This document shows positions 13,858-23,800 of a stretch of 64,000 bases of DNA, piece after piece. Below the pieces are notes generated by a model that saw only the letters and a list, made by a program, of their open reading frames with translations, did no database searches and had not been told where the DNA came from. The position numbers and the translations under genes are program-made. Within the stretch, counting starts at the first letter, position 1, and every line of letters starts with the position of its first letter. The stretch is from Antedon bifida (Eukaryota; Echinodermata; Crinoidea; Comatulida; Antedonidae): positions 21,614,417 to 21,678,416 of the forward strand of contig OY727101.1 in NCBI GenBank assembly GCA_963402885.1, read 5' to 3'.

Positions 13858-13930
13858 GTCGAGGTTCGAACCCCAGCCGATAGCACTCAAAACTGAGCAT
13901 TACCCGTTACGCCACCAAGTACATGACTGA
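13858..13930 (-). mobile_element. tRNA-like SINE head with T-run terminator, copy 1
   Basis: The minus strand carries an A-box-like TGGCGTAACGGGTAATG and a perfect B box (GGGGTTCGAACCTC), then a long T run typical of Pol III termination. The anticodon arm is not canonical, so this is better read as a tRNA-derived repeat than a working tRNA gene. The element and about 100 bp of flank are repeated at 14571-14735. Confidence 0.55.
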
Positions 13931-13987
13931 AAAGCTGATAATAGTCTATTTATACGTGTATTACGTAATTAATCATTACGTCATAAA

Positions 13988-14330
13988 TATCCTATTAACC
14001 GCGCTGTCCCAGAATAAACATGTTTTAAACAGATAGTCATTTTCGGGTATTTTAAACAGTTTAGTATGTGCGTGCATTGTTATGCAAATGAGTCTGTGCA
14101 GGTGTATTATGGTAAGGATGGTATGTTAGTCATTCGCGGTCAACACGCCACACTGGTAAATTTTGATGCTGTTAATTATTTACATTAGAAGATGTTTCAA
14201 ATCATGTAAATAAAATATTTTCCGGGCGGGAAGCTAGCAGTTCCCCTCGTTTAGTTTGCAAAATTAATCTCGAAAAGAACTCGATGTGGAAAAGAAGCCC
14301 ACCCAAGAGTACTAAAAATGAAGGAGCACA
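13988..14330 (+). repeat. About 340-bp block, copy 1 (direct duplicate of 16253-16588)
   Basis: Runs from CGCTGTCCCAGAATAAACAT to CTAAAAATGAAGGAGCACAT and is almost identical to 16253-16588. It includes an octamer-like TTATGCAAATGAG, a CATTCGCGGTCAACACGCC segment and CCGGGCGGGAAGCTAGCAG. At the end GAAAAGAAGCCCA faces TGGGCTTCTTTTC (14328-14342) in inverted orientation. Function unknown. Confidence 0.85.
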
Positions 14331-14504
14331 TGGGCTTCTTTTCGAGGTTTTATGGCAGTCTGGAAAATGGAAAAAAATACCATGCAACTTTGTTTCTGAT
14401 TTAGAAAAAATGCCACTTGACATTTACAATCCTCAAAATATCTGTCTTTCAAAATAAAAGAAAAACAATATTCATTATTTTCCATTTAAAAAAAAATCCA
14501 CTGG

Positions 14505-14560
14505 TACCAAATTGTGTCCACTTGAGCACAGTGTTTTATACGAAAAAATATTAAAATTTA
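14505..14560 (-). repeat. Inverted fragment of the 97-bp monomer
   Basis: CTGGTACCAAATTGTGTCCA and CTTGAGCACAGTG match the monomer in reverse orientation. It lies just before the second tRNA-like copy. Confidence 0.7.
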
Positions 14561-14587
14561 AAAAACAATATTAAAAAAAAAAAAAAT

Positions 14588-14660
14588 ATCCGTCGAGGTT
14601 CGAACCCCAGCCGATAGCACTCAAAACTGAGCATTACCCGTTACGCCATCAAGTACATGA
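14588..14660 (-). mobile_element. tRNA-like SINE head, copy 2
   Basis: Near-identical to 13858-13930, including the poly-A/T stretch next to it and the downstream TATTTATACGTGTATTACGT segment. The duplication covers about 165 bp, from 14571 to 14735. Confidence 0.55.
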
Positions 14661-14750
14661 CTGAAAAGCTGATAATAGTCTATTTATACGTGTATTACGT
14701 AATTGATCATTACGTCATAAATATCCTATTAAACTTGTTAAAACCAAAAT

Positions 14751-15010
14751 GATCAGTTAGCTCAGTCGTCTGAGCGTCGTGTTAACAACACGTATGTCGT
14801 GGGTTCGATTCCCTCGCTGGTCGGTGGAATAGAGTTAAGGCTATGCGAGCCACTGTGTTTGGGGTTCACAGATAATACGTCCCCCTTTCCACCACACACC
14901 ATGAGGCGACAACATCAATGCATCTGGTGATGTGGTGGGAACGACCCCAAAAGGCTGTGGCAGGGCCTTAGTGCTGAGGCAGGGAGAGCACATTTACCAT
15001 CTTTTTTTTT
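14751..15010 (+). mobile_element. tRNA-derived SINE with cloverleaf head (Val-AAC-like)
   Basis: Positions 14751-14823 are exactly 73 nt and fold as a tRNA. All seven acceptor pairs form (GATCAGT with GCTGGTC, allowing G-T), the D stem is GCTC/GAGC, the anticodon loop TTAACAA gives AAC, and the T loop is TTCGATT with one stem mismatch. About 185 bp of unrelated tail follows (ending near GGCAGGGAGAGCACATTTAC) and then a T run, which is the layout of a SINE rather than a tRNA gene. Confidence 0.7.
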
Positions 15011-15290
15011 TGGTTCTCGCTAACTGCTTTGATGTTTTAAATTTTATGTTTAGCGCCCTCAATTTAATTTATTGTAAAAAAAAAGGAATTAATTCTCTTC
15101 GTTACGTGTTTAGAAGAGAATTAATTTTATCTCATCGTAGTTTGGTATGCCGTGCGTTTGTTATGCAAATGAGCGTGCACATGTGCTGTGGGAAAGATGG
15201 TATTGTTAGTCATTCGCGATCAACACAAACACTGTTCAATTTTTATTTTGTTAATCTTTTACATTAGAATTGTAATTCTACCGTTACACA
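15003..15290 (+). repeat. Diverged duplicated block, copy 1 (partner at 15945-16205)
   Basis: Shares TAAATTTTATGTTTAGCG, AAAGGAATTAATT, CTTCGTTACGTGTT, TTATGCAAATGAG and GTCATTCGCG with 15945-16205. The second half is also a diverged relative of the 340-bp block, giving four related copies in all within this 2.6-kb stretch. Confidence 0.75.
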
Positions 15291-15944
15291 GTGTACTTTT
15301 AAATATCCGTTTCATGCAAGATATTGTATTGTAGGCCTACTAATATGTTGTGAATAAAAGTTTATGGTAGAATAAATAAATAAATATGTTTTAAGCAGAT
15401 CTTCGAAATTAAAGCATAATTATGAAGTCGAGTTTTTTAAAACCCAACCTAAAATTCGCATCTGGATAGTTGAAATTTAACATTATAATTATCAAAGGTG
15501 ATATGATAATTCTAATTGTATTATAGAAATATTAAAATTAACAAGTAGGCTTTTGTGTGCTAGCTCTGTTTGTATTTTTTGTTGAATTACCGCCACGGCG
15601 GCGTGCATTGCATGTCTCACACTTGAGAAACAATCACCATTGTATGGCTGGTCCTGAAGACTTTTATATTTCGTTTCATAATTTTCGAGGACTAAGCTTT
15701 CATTCTTAGCTCTGCCCCAACCATGGTGAGCTTAACTGGAGACTTAATATTTTAATTTCATATTTCAATAAATATTTTTATCAAAATTGTCTTTGCTCAG
15801 CCCCAATCATGGTGGGGTAGTGAAGACTCTTATATATCATGTTTCAAAATACTATAGGTGTCATTTCTGGGGACCTTGTAGCTATTTTAAACAGTTTGGT
15901 AAGCCCTGCGTTGTTATGCAAATGAGTTTTTGAATTTTTACTCC

Positions 15945-16205
15945 TTTTTTTTGGCTTTCGCTACATGTATTTGATCTCGTAAATTTTATGTTTAGCGGCC
16001 TCAATTTTAATGTAAAAAAGGAATTAATTATCTTCGTTACGCGTTACGTGTTGAGAAGAGAATGTATCTCTCATCATAGTTTGGTATGCCGTTCGTTGTT
16101 ATACAAATGAGTTTGTGCAGGTGTAGTAGGAAAGATGGTATTGTTAAGTCATTCGCGGTCAACCGCGCCCCACCGTTGAATTTTGATTTTGTTAATCAAT
16201 GTTGC
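15945..16205 (+). repeat. Diverged duplicated block, copy 2
   Basis: Counterpart of 15003-15290 with the same order of motifs. The stretch 15290-15945 between them is AT-rich, with several GGGGxxxTGGTGAG-like fragments. I see no gene there. Confidence 0.7.
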
Positions 16206-16252
16206 AACATTGGTAGCGAAATGTCCGATTCTTCATAGTAGTTGGTGTGTAT

Positions 16253-16588
16253 GGCCGCGCCGTCCCAGAATAAACATGTTTTAAACAGATAGTCATCTTC
16301 GGGTATTTTAAACAGTTTAGTATGTGCGTGCGTTGTTATGCAAATGAGTCTGTGCAGGTGTATTATGGTAAAGATTGTATGTTAGTCATTCGCGGTCAAC
16401 ACGCCACACTGGTAAATTTTGATGCTGTTAATTATTTACATTAGAAGATGTTTCAAATCATGTAAATAAAATATTTTCCGGGCGGGAAGCTAGCAGTTCC
16501 CCTCGTTTAGTTTGCAAAATTAATCTCGAAAAGAACTCGATGTGGAAAAGAAGCCCACCCAAGAGTACTAAAAATGAAGGAGCACATG
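16253..16588 (+). repeat. About 340-bp block, copy 2
   Basis: Direct repeat of 13988-14330 with only a few differences, which suggests a recent duplication. It ends at AATGAAGGAGCACATGA, where copy 1 continues into a different sequence and copy 2 continues into inverted 97-bp monomers. Confidence 0.85.
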
Positions 16589-16594
16589 AACGTG

Positions 16595-16800
16595 AGTGAC
16601 TTTATTTCTATTTTATATCACTGCTCCCCTGGTACCAAATTGTGTCCACTTGAGCACAGTGTTTTATACGAAAAGATATTAAAATTTAGTGACTTTATTT
16701 CTATTTTATATCACTGTGCTCCACTGTGGCCAAATTGGGTCCACTTGAGCACATTGTATTAACATACGAAAAGATATTAAAATTTAGTGACTTTATTTCT
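16595..16800 (-). repeat. Inverted 97-bp monomers, about two copies
   Basis: GTGACTTTATTTCTATTTTA, ATCACTGTGCTCC and GGGTCCACTTGAGCAC recur in the reverse sense relative to the left array at 13005-13755. These form the inner part of the right side of the palindromic block. Confidence 0.85.
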
Positions 16801-16984
16801 ATTTTATTTTTTTATTAAACCTTATTTTGTGAGGGTGACCCTAAACAGCATATGCAGACAGTCAAAAACATATATGAAAAAACGGATGAACTATGTTCAA
16901 AAAATGTATAATATATATGTACTTAAATACAAAAATATAGCCTACAATACTATACAAAACGTTCAGTTTTTTCTTTTGGGATTA

Positions 16985-17480
16985 AATATTTTTTTAGAGC
17001 AGACTTAAAAATTATTTATTGTTACCGCATTTCTTAGTTTGGTGGGTAGCAAATTCAGGTATGTTGGTGCTCTATAGATGAAGCTGTTCTTAAAAGTTTC
17101 AGTTTTAGGGAAAGGGGCGACAAATTTCCTCTCACTGACACTTCGGGTACATCGATGATTTGGAATTCTGGCAAGACGCAGGGCAAGGTATTCCGGAGCA
17201 AAACCATTTGCAGACCTGTAGGCAAGGCAGCCCAGTTGTAGATGCATGCGATCTTGGACTGTATGAATATTTAAGGTGTTGTAAATGTTAGTTCGTGGTG
17301 TGAGAGGATGAGCTTTAAAGATAATGCGAAGTGCTCTATTTTGAATGGTCTGTATTCGGTCAATATTCGATCTGATTCCCCAAACACTGCATCAATAGTC
17401 AATGTGTGGGAGGATTATAGTGTTATAGAGGAGTATGGATGTGTGTTTATTAATGAAATGACCGAGCACGCGATAAGATG
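16985..17480 (-). mobile_element. Non-LTR retrotransposon (LINE) remnant, C-terminal part of the RT ORF
   Basis: The minus strand encodes DRIQTIQNRALRIIF, KAHPLTPRTNIYNTLNIH, LGCLAYRSANGFAPEYLA, then PFPKTETFKNSFIYRAPTYL and LLPTKLRNAV. This is the usual end of LINE ORF2 in the CR1/L2/Jockey group, where a conserved 'YRSLNGLAPEYL...RTETFKKSF..RAP..WNSLP' region follows the RT palm. The fragment is 5'-truncated and interrupted upstream of about 17400. It lies inside the palindromic block, so it is a secondary insertion. Confidence 0.8.
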
Positions 17481-17594
17481 GAGATGGACAAGCCCAGTTT
17501 GGAACGGAGTTTATTTACATGAAAAGAAAAAGATAAATTTGAATCAATGTGAATGCCAAGATGTTTCTGTTTGTCAGTTTGTGATATGGATATA

Positions 17595-17795
17595 TACGAA
17601 ACGATATTAAAAGTAGTGACTTTTATTTCTATTTTATATCACTGTGCTACCCTGGTGATAAATTGGGTCCACTTGAGCAGTTACCGTAGTACTATTTCTA
17701 TTATTGAAGTTAATAAAGGCATAAATGGCGCTCCGTAGAGAAGTAGAGAATGCTCCAGTCGTCAGAATGACGCTCTGAATATACCTCTGACACGA
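17595..17795 (-). repeat. Right inverted-repeat arm, abutting the COG2 start
   Basis: Reverse complement of 12885-13085. It contains an inverted 97-bp monomer, then GTTACCGTAGTACTATTTCT, AAAGGCATAAATGGCGCTCC and TGACGCTCTGAATATACCTC. The AAATGGCGCTCC core resembles a YY1-type promoter site. COG2 begins at 17818, so its transcription start almost certainly lies within this arm. Confidence 0.8.
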
Positions 17796-17817
17796 CGCAA
17801 ATGAAAGTTCCTAAATA

Positions 17818-20800
17818 ATGGATACTCTCTCAAATTCTTCGCTTTGTTTCGACAAAGACCAATTTATGAAGGTAAGTAGTAAACCAGTTCTTCATTAAAA
17901 CATGTAGAAAATGAGTAACCCTGGTAAAAGCAAGCTAATGCTAGCTTACCTAGCTATATGCTAGGCAGCTAGGAGGAGCTGAGATAGGCCTAGGCCTAGT
18001 TAGGTAGTAGTACTACCGCCTAGTTAGGCCATAGAGGGTAGGGTATTCCCTAGACTGGGTAGGCTAGGCCTAACTAATTTAATTAAATAAAAGTAGAGAG
18101 AGAGAGGGAGGCCTGAGTAGGCTAGGCCTAGTTAAGGCGAGCGAGACACGTACAAGAAATTTGCATACGAGTAAACCAACATTTCTTTTTCAGGATGATT
18201 TTGATGTTGATGAATTTGTCGGTGACTGTCGTCGTCGTGTTCAGCTGGAACAACTCAAAGATGATCTAGACATTTACTTCAAGTCATTGAAGAATGCTAT
18301 GGTGGAACTGATCAACAAGGATTATGCTGACTTTGTTAATCTATCATCAAATTTGGTAATATTATTACAAAATATAACAAAAACATTATAAAAATTAGCT
18401 ATTGTGTTTATTTAGAGATACACTGTCCCCCTGAAGAAATACTAAAAAAAAAATTGTTGATGTCGCATAATAGTTATTTACTTTTAAACAAAAATTACTG
18501 AAAACTAAAAAAGCAATAAAGATAAACAATTATATTATTTTAACAAAAATCTAAATATCACATATCAATTATCAGTATACAATATTTTTCAAACCAAATA
18601 CAGGACTGTACATGATGCAATGTTTGAATAATACTAGGCTAAAGCTCTTTCTACACTATCAAACTAGTTTTTTTTTAAGTGTGATGTGTGCAAATATGTC
18701 ATTGCTATCATCATAATATTGTCCATATACATTTTTTTGTCACATAAAGTTTGATAGTGTAGACAGAGATTAAAGAAATTTTGCACTTACCCCAACAGTA
18801 AAACAGAGGATCATTTTAATTTTTTGTATAACTTTATGAATGTAGGTTGGAATGGACAAAGCAATCAATAATTTATCAATACCATTAGGACAACTGAGGG
18901 AAGAGGTTTTGGTGAGTTTATGTTTGTTTAATGTAAATATCCTCTAATTTCTGTCCCAATAATAACATGTTAGCTTATTAAAAGGTTGGCAATTAATATT
19001 TCTTTATAGAGTGTGAAATCTGTGATGGAAGATGCAGAAAAAGCTGTTCAACATAAGTTACTTGCAAGATCTAAAATTAGAGAAAAGAAGGTAGTACTTT
19101 ACTATATAAAATAACATTTGGGAATTCAAGAATACTTAATTAAAATAACAAATTACAAAACATTAAGAAATTAAGACTTAAGAATATTAAAATTAGAAAT
19201 TGGCGCAATCTAACTATTTTTTGTCTTGTTTGTTTGTATAAATGTGTTTGCCAAAATTAATAAAATAAAATAAAAGTAATAATAGAAAAATAGAAAAGAT
19301 TATGCAAATTATGTTCTCTACAATCAATTGAAGATGAATCATTTTAGTTTGTCCCGTTTATTCAGATATTATGTTTGCCCTGGGTCTTTATAAAGTACTT
19401 TTTATATTTCTAATTTAGGCTTGCCTGCAGAGACTGATCAACATTAACAAATCAGTTGAGAAGATGGAGGTTATTCTTGGTATGCGTGGGCTGCAGTCTG
19501 CAGAAATCATTGAAAATGATGACGGTGAAATGTGAGTTATTTGTATAGCTGAACCTTTAAATTAAATCTCTTTGGTTTATAAGCTTAGCAAAGGACCTCC
19601 TTAGTGTTTAGACAATGCCTACAAATGGACCCAGTCTGGCCTGGAGCCCTACATAATGCAAGGACACTGTCAGTTCCTCCCTTTATAATCCCTTATACAA
19701 ACAGAATGATATCTTTTTTTTATTTGACAGTGAGTTGACTGGTCAGCAGATTGAGAGAGTTGCTTCAGAGTTCAACCAACTTCAGTATTATGTAACACAA
19801 AGCAAGGGATTGCCACTTGTTGAAAAAATCAGACCAGTAAGAACAATAATATTTAGCTTCAAATGATAGTTTACATTCAATTAGAGTATTTATTCAAATT
19901 TAATCTAAATGATATTCCATAGGGGTAGGGTATTTATTCAAAGAGGTGCGTTTTTTTCGAACAAGTATGGTCATACTGAACACAGTGTATCATAAATTGT
20001 ACTTGTTTTTATATATTAGCTTTTTGCTTATTTTATTTGCATCTCCATTGAGATCCAGCCACTGATACACCCAGACGAAAGATGACCTTTTTTTATGTGG
20101 GTCAGAATTCTGCAGGCAGTCAACTATTAATTAACTAACTATAAATTAATTTATATCCGTGGTCTAAGTGTAAATGAAGTATAGTAGTTATTGAACTAAC
20201 ACTATACCCTAAACACTTCCTTTCTTATTCATACCATATACTGTTTTCTTTGATTTTGTTTGCGACAATTGTTTGTAAACCTACAGAGAATAGCGGCTAT
20301 TACAGTGACATTGCAGCATAGTTTAGAGCGTATGTTTAAGGAGAGTCTTCAGACCAACAATGTTGATATGTTACGTCAGTGTCTGAGAACATATGCAACA
20401 ATTGATAAGATGCGTGATGCTGAGGCTCTCTTTAGAAAGGTGTCTGTAGCTCCATATATGGCAGAGGTTAGTAAATGAGTAATAATAAATGATACTAATG
20501 AATTTTCTATTGCAATTTGTTTTTGTTCTAGCATCTCCTCTGACCTTTTGTGTTTAAGTGGCATATGTTTAACTTTACCCAGACGTGCTTTTGCCCAGTC
20601 CGAGTTTCCAAATACCCATTTTTTCTGCCATAGTAAACTATAAGCTACCGCATGGTAACTTCTTCCTAATGATTCCTCTTGAATATAACTGCCTAAAGGA
20701 GCGACATGAACAATTTTACAAAAACTGTATATTTTTTATTCAGGTAATCAGTGAACGGTTTATTCAGATGAACCCTCAGGGATTAAAGGGAATGTTCAAC

Positions 20801-23800
20801 AAAGTCATGGAGTTTATCCCTATGCACTGTGGACTTATACGTGAAGTAACATCTCCTCTCTTTAGGTAAGAACAAGAGAAAATGATCTTATCATTTCACT
20901 ACAAAATGTGATGTGCCCATATATGGACATGAAGATGTCATATCACTACAATATTTAAGCATATCACTGTATTTACTTTTGTTTGATATTCCACTCAATC
21001 TAAAGCTCTGTCTACATTATCAAACTTTATGTGACAAAAGTATGTGATATGCTCAAGTATGGTAGTGATAGGCTTAAATATGGTAGTGATGGGCTTAAAT
21101 ATAGTAGTGATATGATATCATCATGTCCATATATGGGCACGTCACATTTTATTGTCACTTAACGTAATTGATAGTGTAGACAGAGCTTAGCAGCATTATT
21201 TACTACTGTTTTTTTATAATGGTTCTTTTTTGTTCTATGTAGTTCTGGAAGTGAAAAAGTTGTAGGAGGGTACAACTTTATGGTAAATGCTGTATGGCCT
21301 GAGATTGTTAGCAGCCTAGAAAGTCGTGTAGCATCCATCTTTGCATCTGGAAACCCAGATACATTTCATCAGGTATAGTGGTCTACTTTGTGAGGTTTTT
21401 TATCAGTTATTTTGTTTATTAATATTTGTACTTTATTGGTTTTTAATTTAAGTTCACTTTCTTGAAAAAGTACATTTTATATGTTTTCTTTTACTGAAAA
21501 TGTATAGTATTTTAGAAAAAAATAAATAAAGCCTCATCACTATGTTACACTTTCGTTCTCATTTTAAGAAAAACATTTAATTTTGTGCTCATTATTTATA
21601 GAAATACTTAATAAGTATGGAGTTTGTTGACAAGTTTGAGAGGGAGTGTGGATCACAGAGTAGTGTTAAAAGGTTACGTGCTCATCCAAGCTATAACACC
21701 TTTATGTCAAAATGGAGTCTTCCTGTCTATTTCCAAATAAGGTAAGATTCATGTATATAATTGTAACTAAATCAACATTTTATTTTCACTGTACAGACTG
21801 ACTACTCATCTAAATCATCACCAAACCACATGACCTGTAAATATACTTTAAATTTACTTTTGTATTTGTTTTGTTAGATTTCAAGAGATTGCTGGTTCTG
21901 TTGAGACAGCCTTAATGAATCCATTTAATACAGCTACTGGTATGTTTATAATACAAGAAATCTAAATTTAGACTTTATATATAATTTGTAATAATTCTAT
22001 TTTTCACTGGTCATCATGGTATTGTGTGTAATTATTCACCCATTAAACTCATAGACGTTCATTGTATGCATTCTAATTTTTCAGGAGATAATGGATTTAA
22101 GCTATCAGCATTTGATGCTATATGGAATGCAATACAAATGTGTTGGAAAGATCAGGTGTACATAACCCCATTAGCTCATCGTTTCTGGAAGCTAACTTTA
22201 CAAATTATTCTGAGATGTACCACTTGGATTTCTGAGGTTAGCGAAAAAGAGGTTTGTATATTTATTTATTTCATACACAGCAAGTAACTTGCCAATTACA
22301 GGATAAACTATATCATAAACTCTTGGAAAAATTTTAGCTGCACTAAGCTGTCAATAATATCCTAATTTTTATTTTATAGATGAACGACAAACCAACGAAT
22401 ACAGATGACCAAGCATTTTCAAGTGATGGAGACAGGGCTACAGATGACAAAAGTCCGCCAGTTACCATGGCACAAATGATATTTCTTATTGGAGACGTTG
22501 ACAAACTGTATGAAAAGGTAATTATTTGTCAACACAATGATTGACATTGTTCCTGTTAAATGTCACTCATTTGAAAATAATTAATTAAAGAAAAAAAACA
22601 TATATATTTTTATTACCCTTTTTTCTCTTTTGTGGTGACAGCCCACTTTTATTGCACATGTGATAAACATTATTGATAATGATAGTCAACGACCTATGTA
22701 AAAAAATGTGCCTTCATGTGCAAATCATGGGGAAAGTGTAAACTGTGTTTTATGAATATTTGAAGCATGCTGGTTATAAAAACCCATGTTTAAAATTCAT
22801 CTTTGACCTCAATTTGAATATTTTGACCCATTGATTACAATCATTAATTAATTACACATTGACTACTTAAATATTATGTTAATTTGCAGTTACCGTCAAT
22901 GCTTACCGAGTGCATTCAAGTCAAGTTATCTAGTATTTGTAAAGACACTTCATTTCTAACAGGTTTGTATTGTTTTGAGTTATTACCTTTTAATCTACTA
23001 GATAGCTAAATAATCATGTGAAATAATAATAATACTTATACAGTGCACAAATGCACAAAAGTGCTCAAGGCACTTAAAGGGTAGGGAGTGAAAAGGGTAG
23101 GAACTCCACCAAATGGCCACCATATATTATTTAATATTGATAAAATATAATATTATGAAGAACCACATAAATCATAACACATATTTTGTTTAAATTTTTT
23201 ACAGTTTTCTATAATTCAGACACAATTTTCCCTACAGTTTTATCTTATCATATCATAATTTATAAATACCAGTATTAAGAAATGTTTGTCAAATCTCTCT
23301 TTGTAAGTAGTTGAAACTCATTAGAATTGTTATTTTATTACTTAGAATCATTTGAAGAAGCTAGAAGTAAACTAATTGAGTTACAAGATTCATTTTGTTC
23401 ATTCATTGTAAAACAAGTTTGTGGCTTGTGTTCAGCGCACCTTAAATCAGCCAATGATATTCCACGATTGTACCGAAGAACTAATCGTGAGGTAAATATG
23501 TGTTGTTATTTGCATTGAAAATCATAGGCTTACCTGAGCACTGTAGTGCTAGTAAATCATAGGCTTACCTGAGCACTGTAGTGCTAGTACATCATAGGCT
23601 TATCTGAGCACTGTAGTGCTAGTAAATCATAGGCTTACCTGAGCACTGTAGTGCTAGTACATCATAGGCTTACCTGAGCACTGTAGTGCTAGTAAATCAT
23701 AGGCTTACCTGAGCACTGTAGTGCTAGTAAATCATAGGCTTACCTGAGTACTGTAGTGCTAGTAAATCATAGGCTTACCTGAGCACTGTAGTGCTAGTAA

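Larger units (their letters stand above)
12885..17795. mobile_element. 4.9-kb palindromic (foldback-like) block between ALG12 and COG2
   Basis: The outer ends are inverted copies. About 12890-13085 matches the reverse complement of about 17595-17790, sharing GAGGTATATTCAGAGCGTCA, GGAGCGCCATTTATGCCTTT and CTACGGTAACTG. Inside the left arm lies a direct array of 97-bp monomers; inside the right arm lie the same monomers inverted. The interior holds two tRNA-like elements, a tRNA-derived SINE, duplicated blocks and a LINE remnant. Long inverted ends built partly of tandem subrepeats are the hallmark of foldback elements (Drosophila FB, sea-urchin TU). The alternative is an inverted duplication of a shared bidirectional promoter, since the right arm ends about 23 bp before the COG2 start codon. 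No clear target-site duplication was seen. Confidence 0.6.

Noticed and set aside
13858-13930. Functional tRNA gene on the minus strand
   Set aside because: A and B boxes and a T run are present, but the anticodon stem-loop lacks a proper 7-nt loop with T33, and the element is duplicated with its flank.
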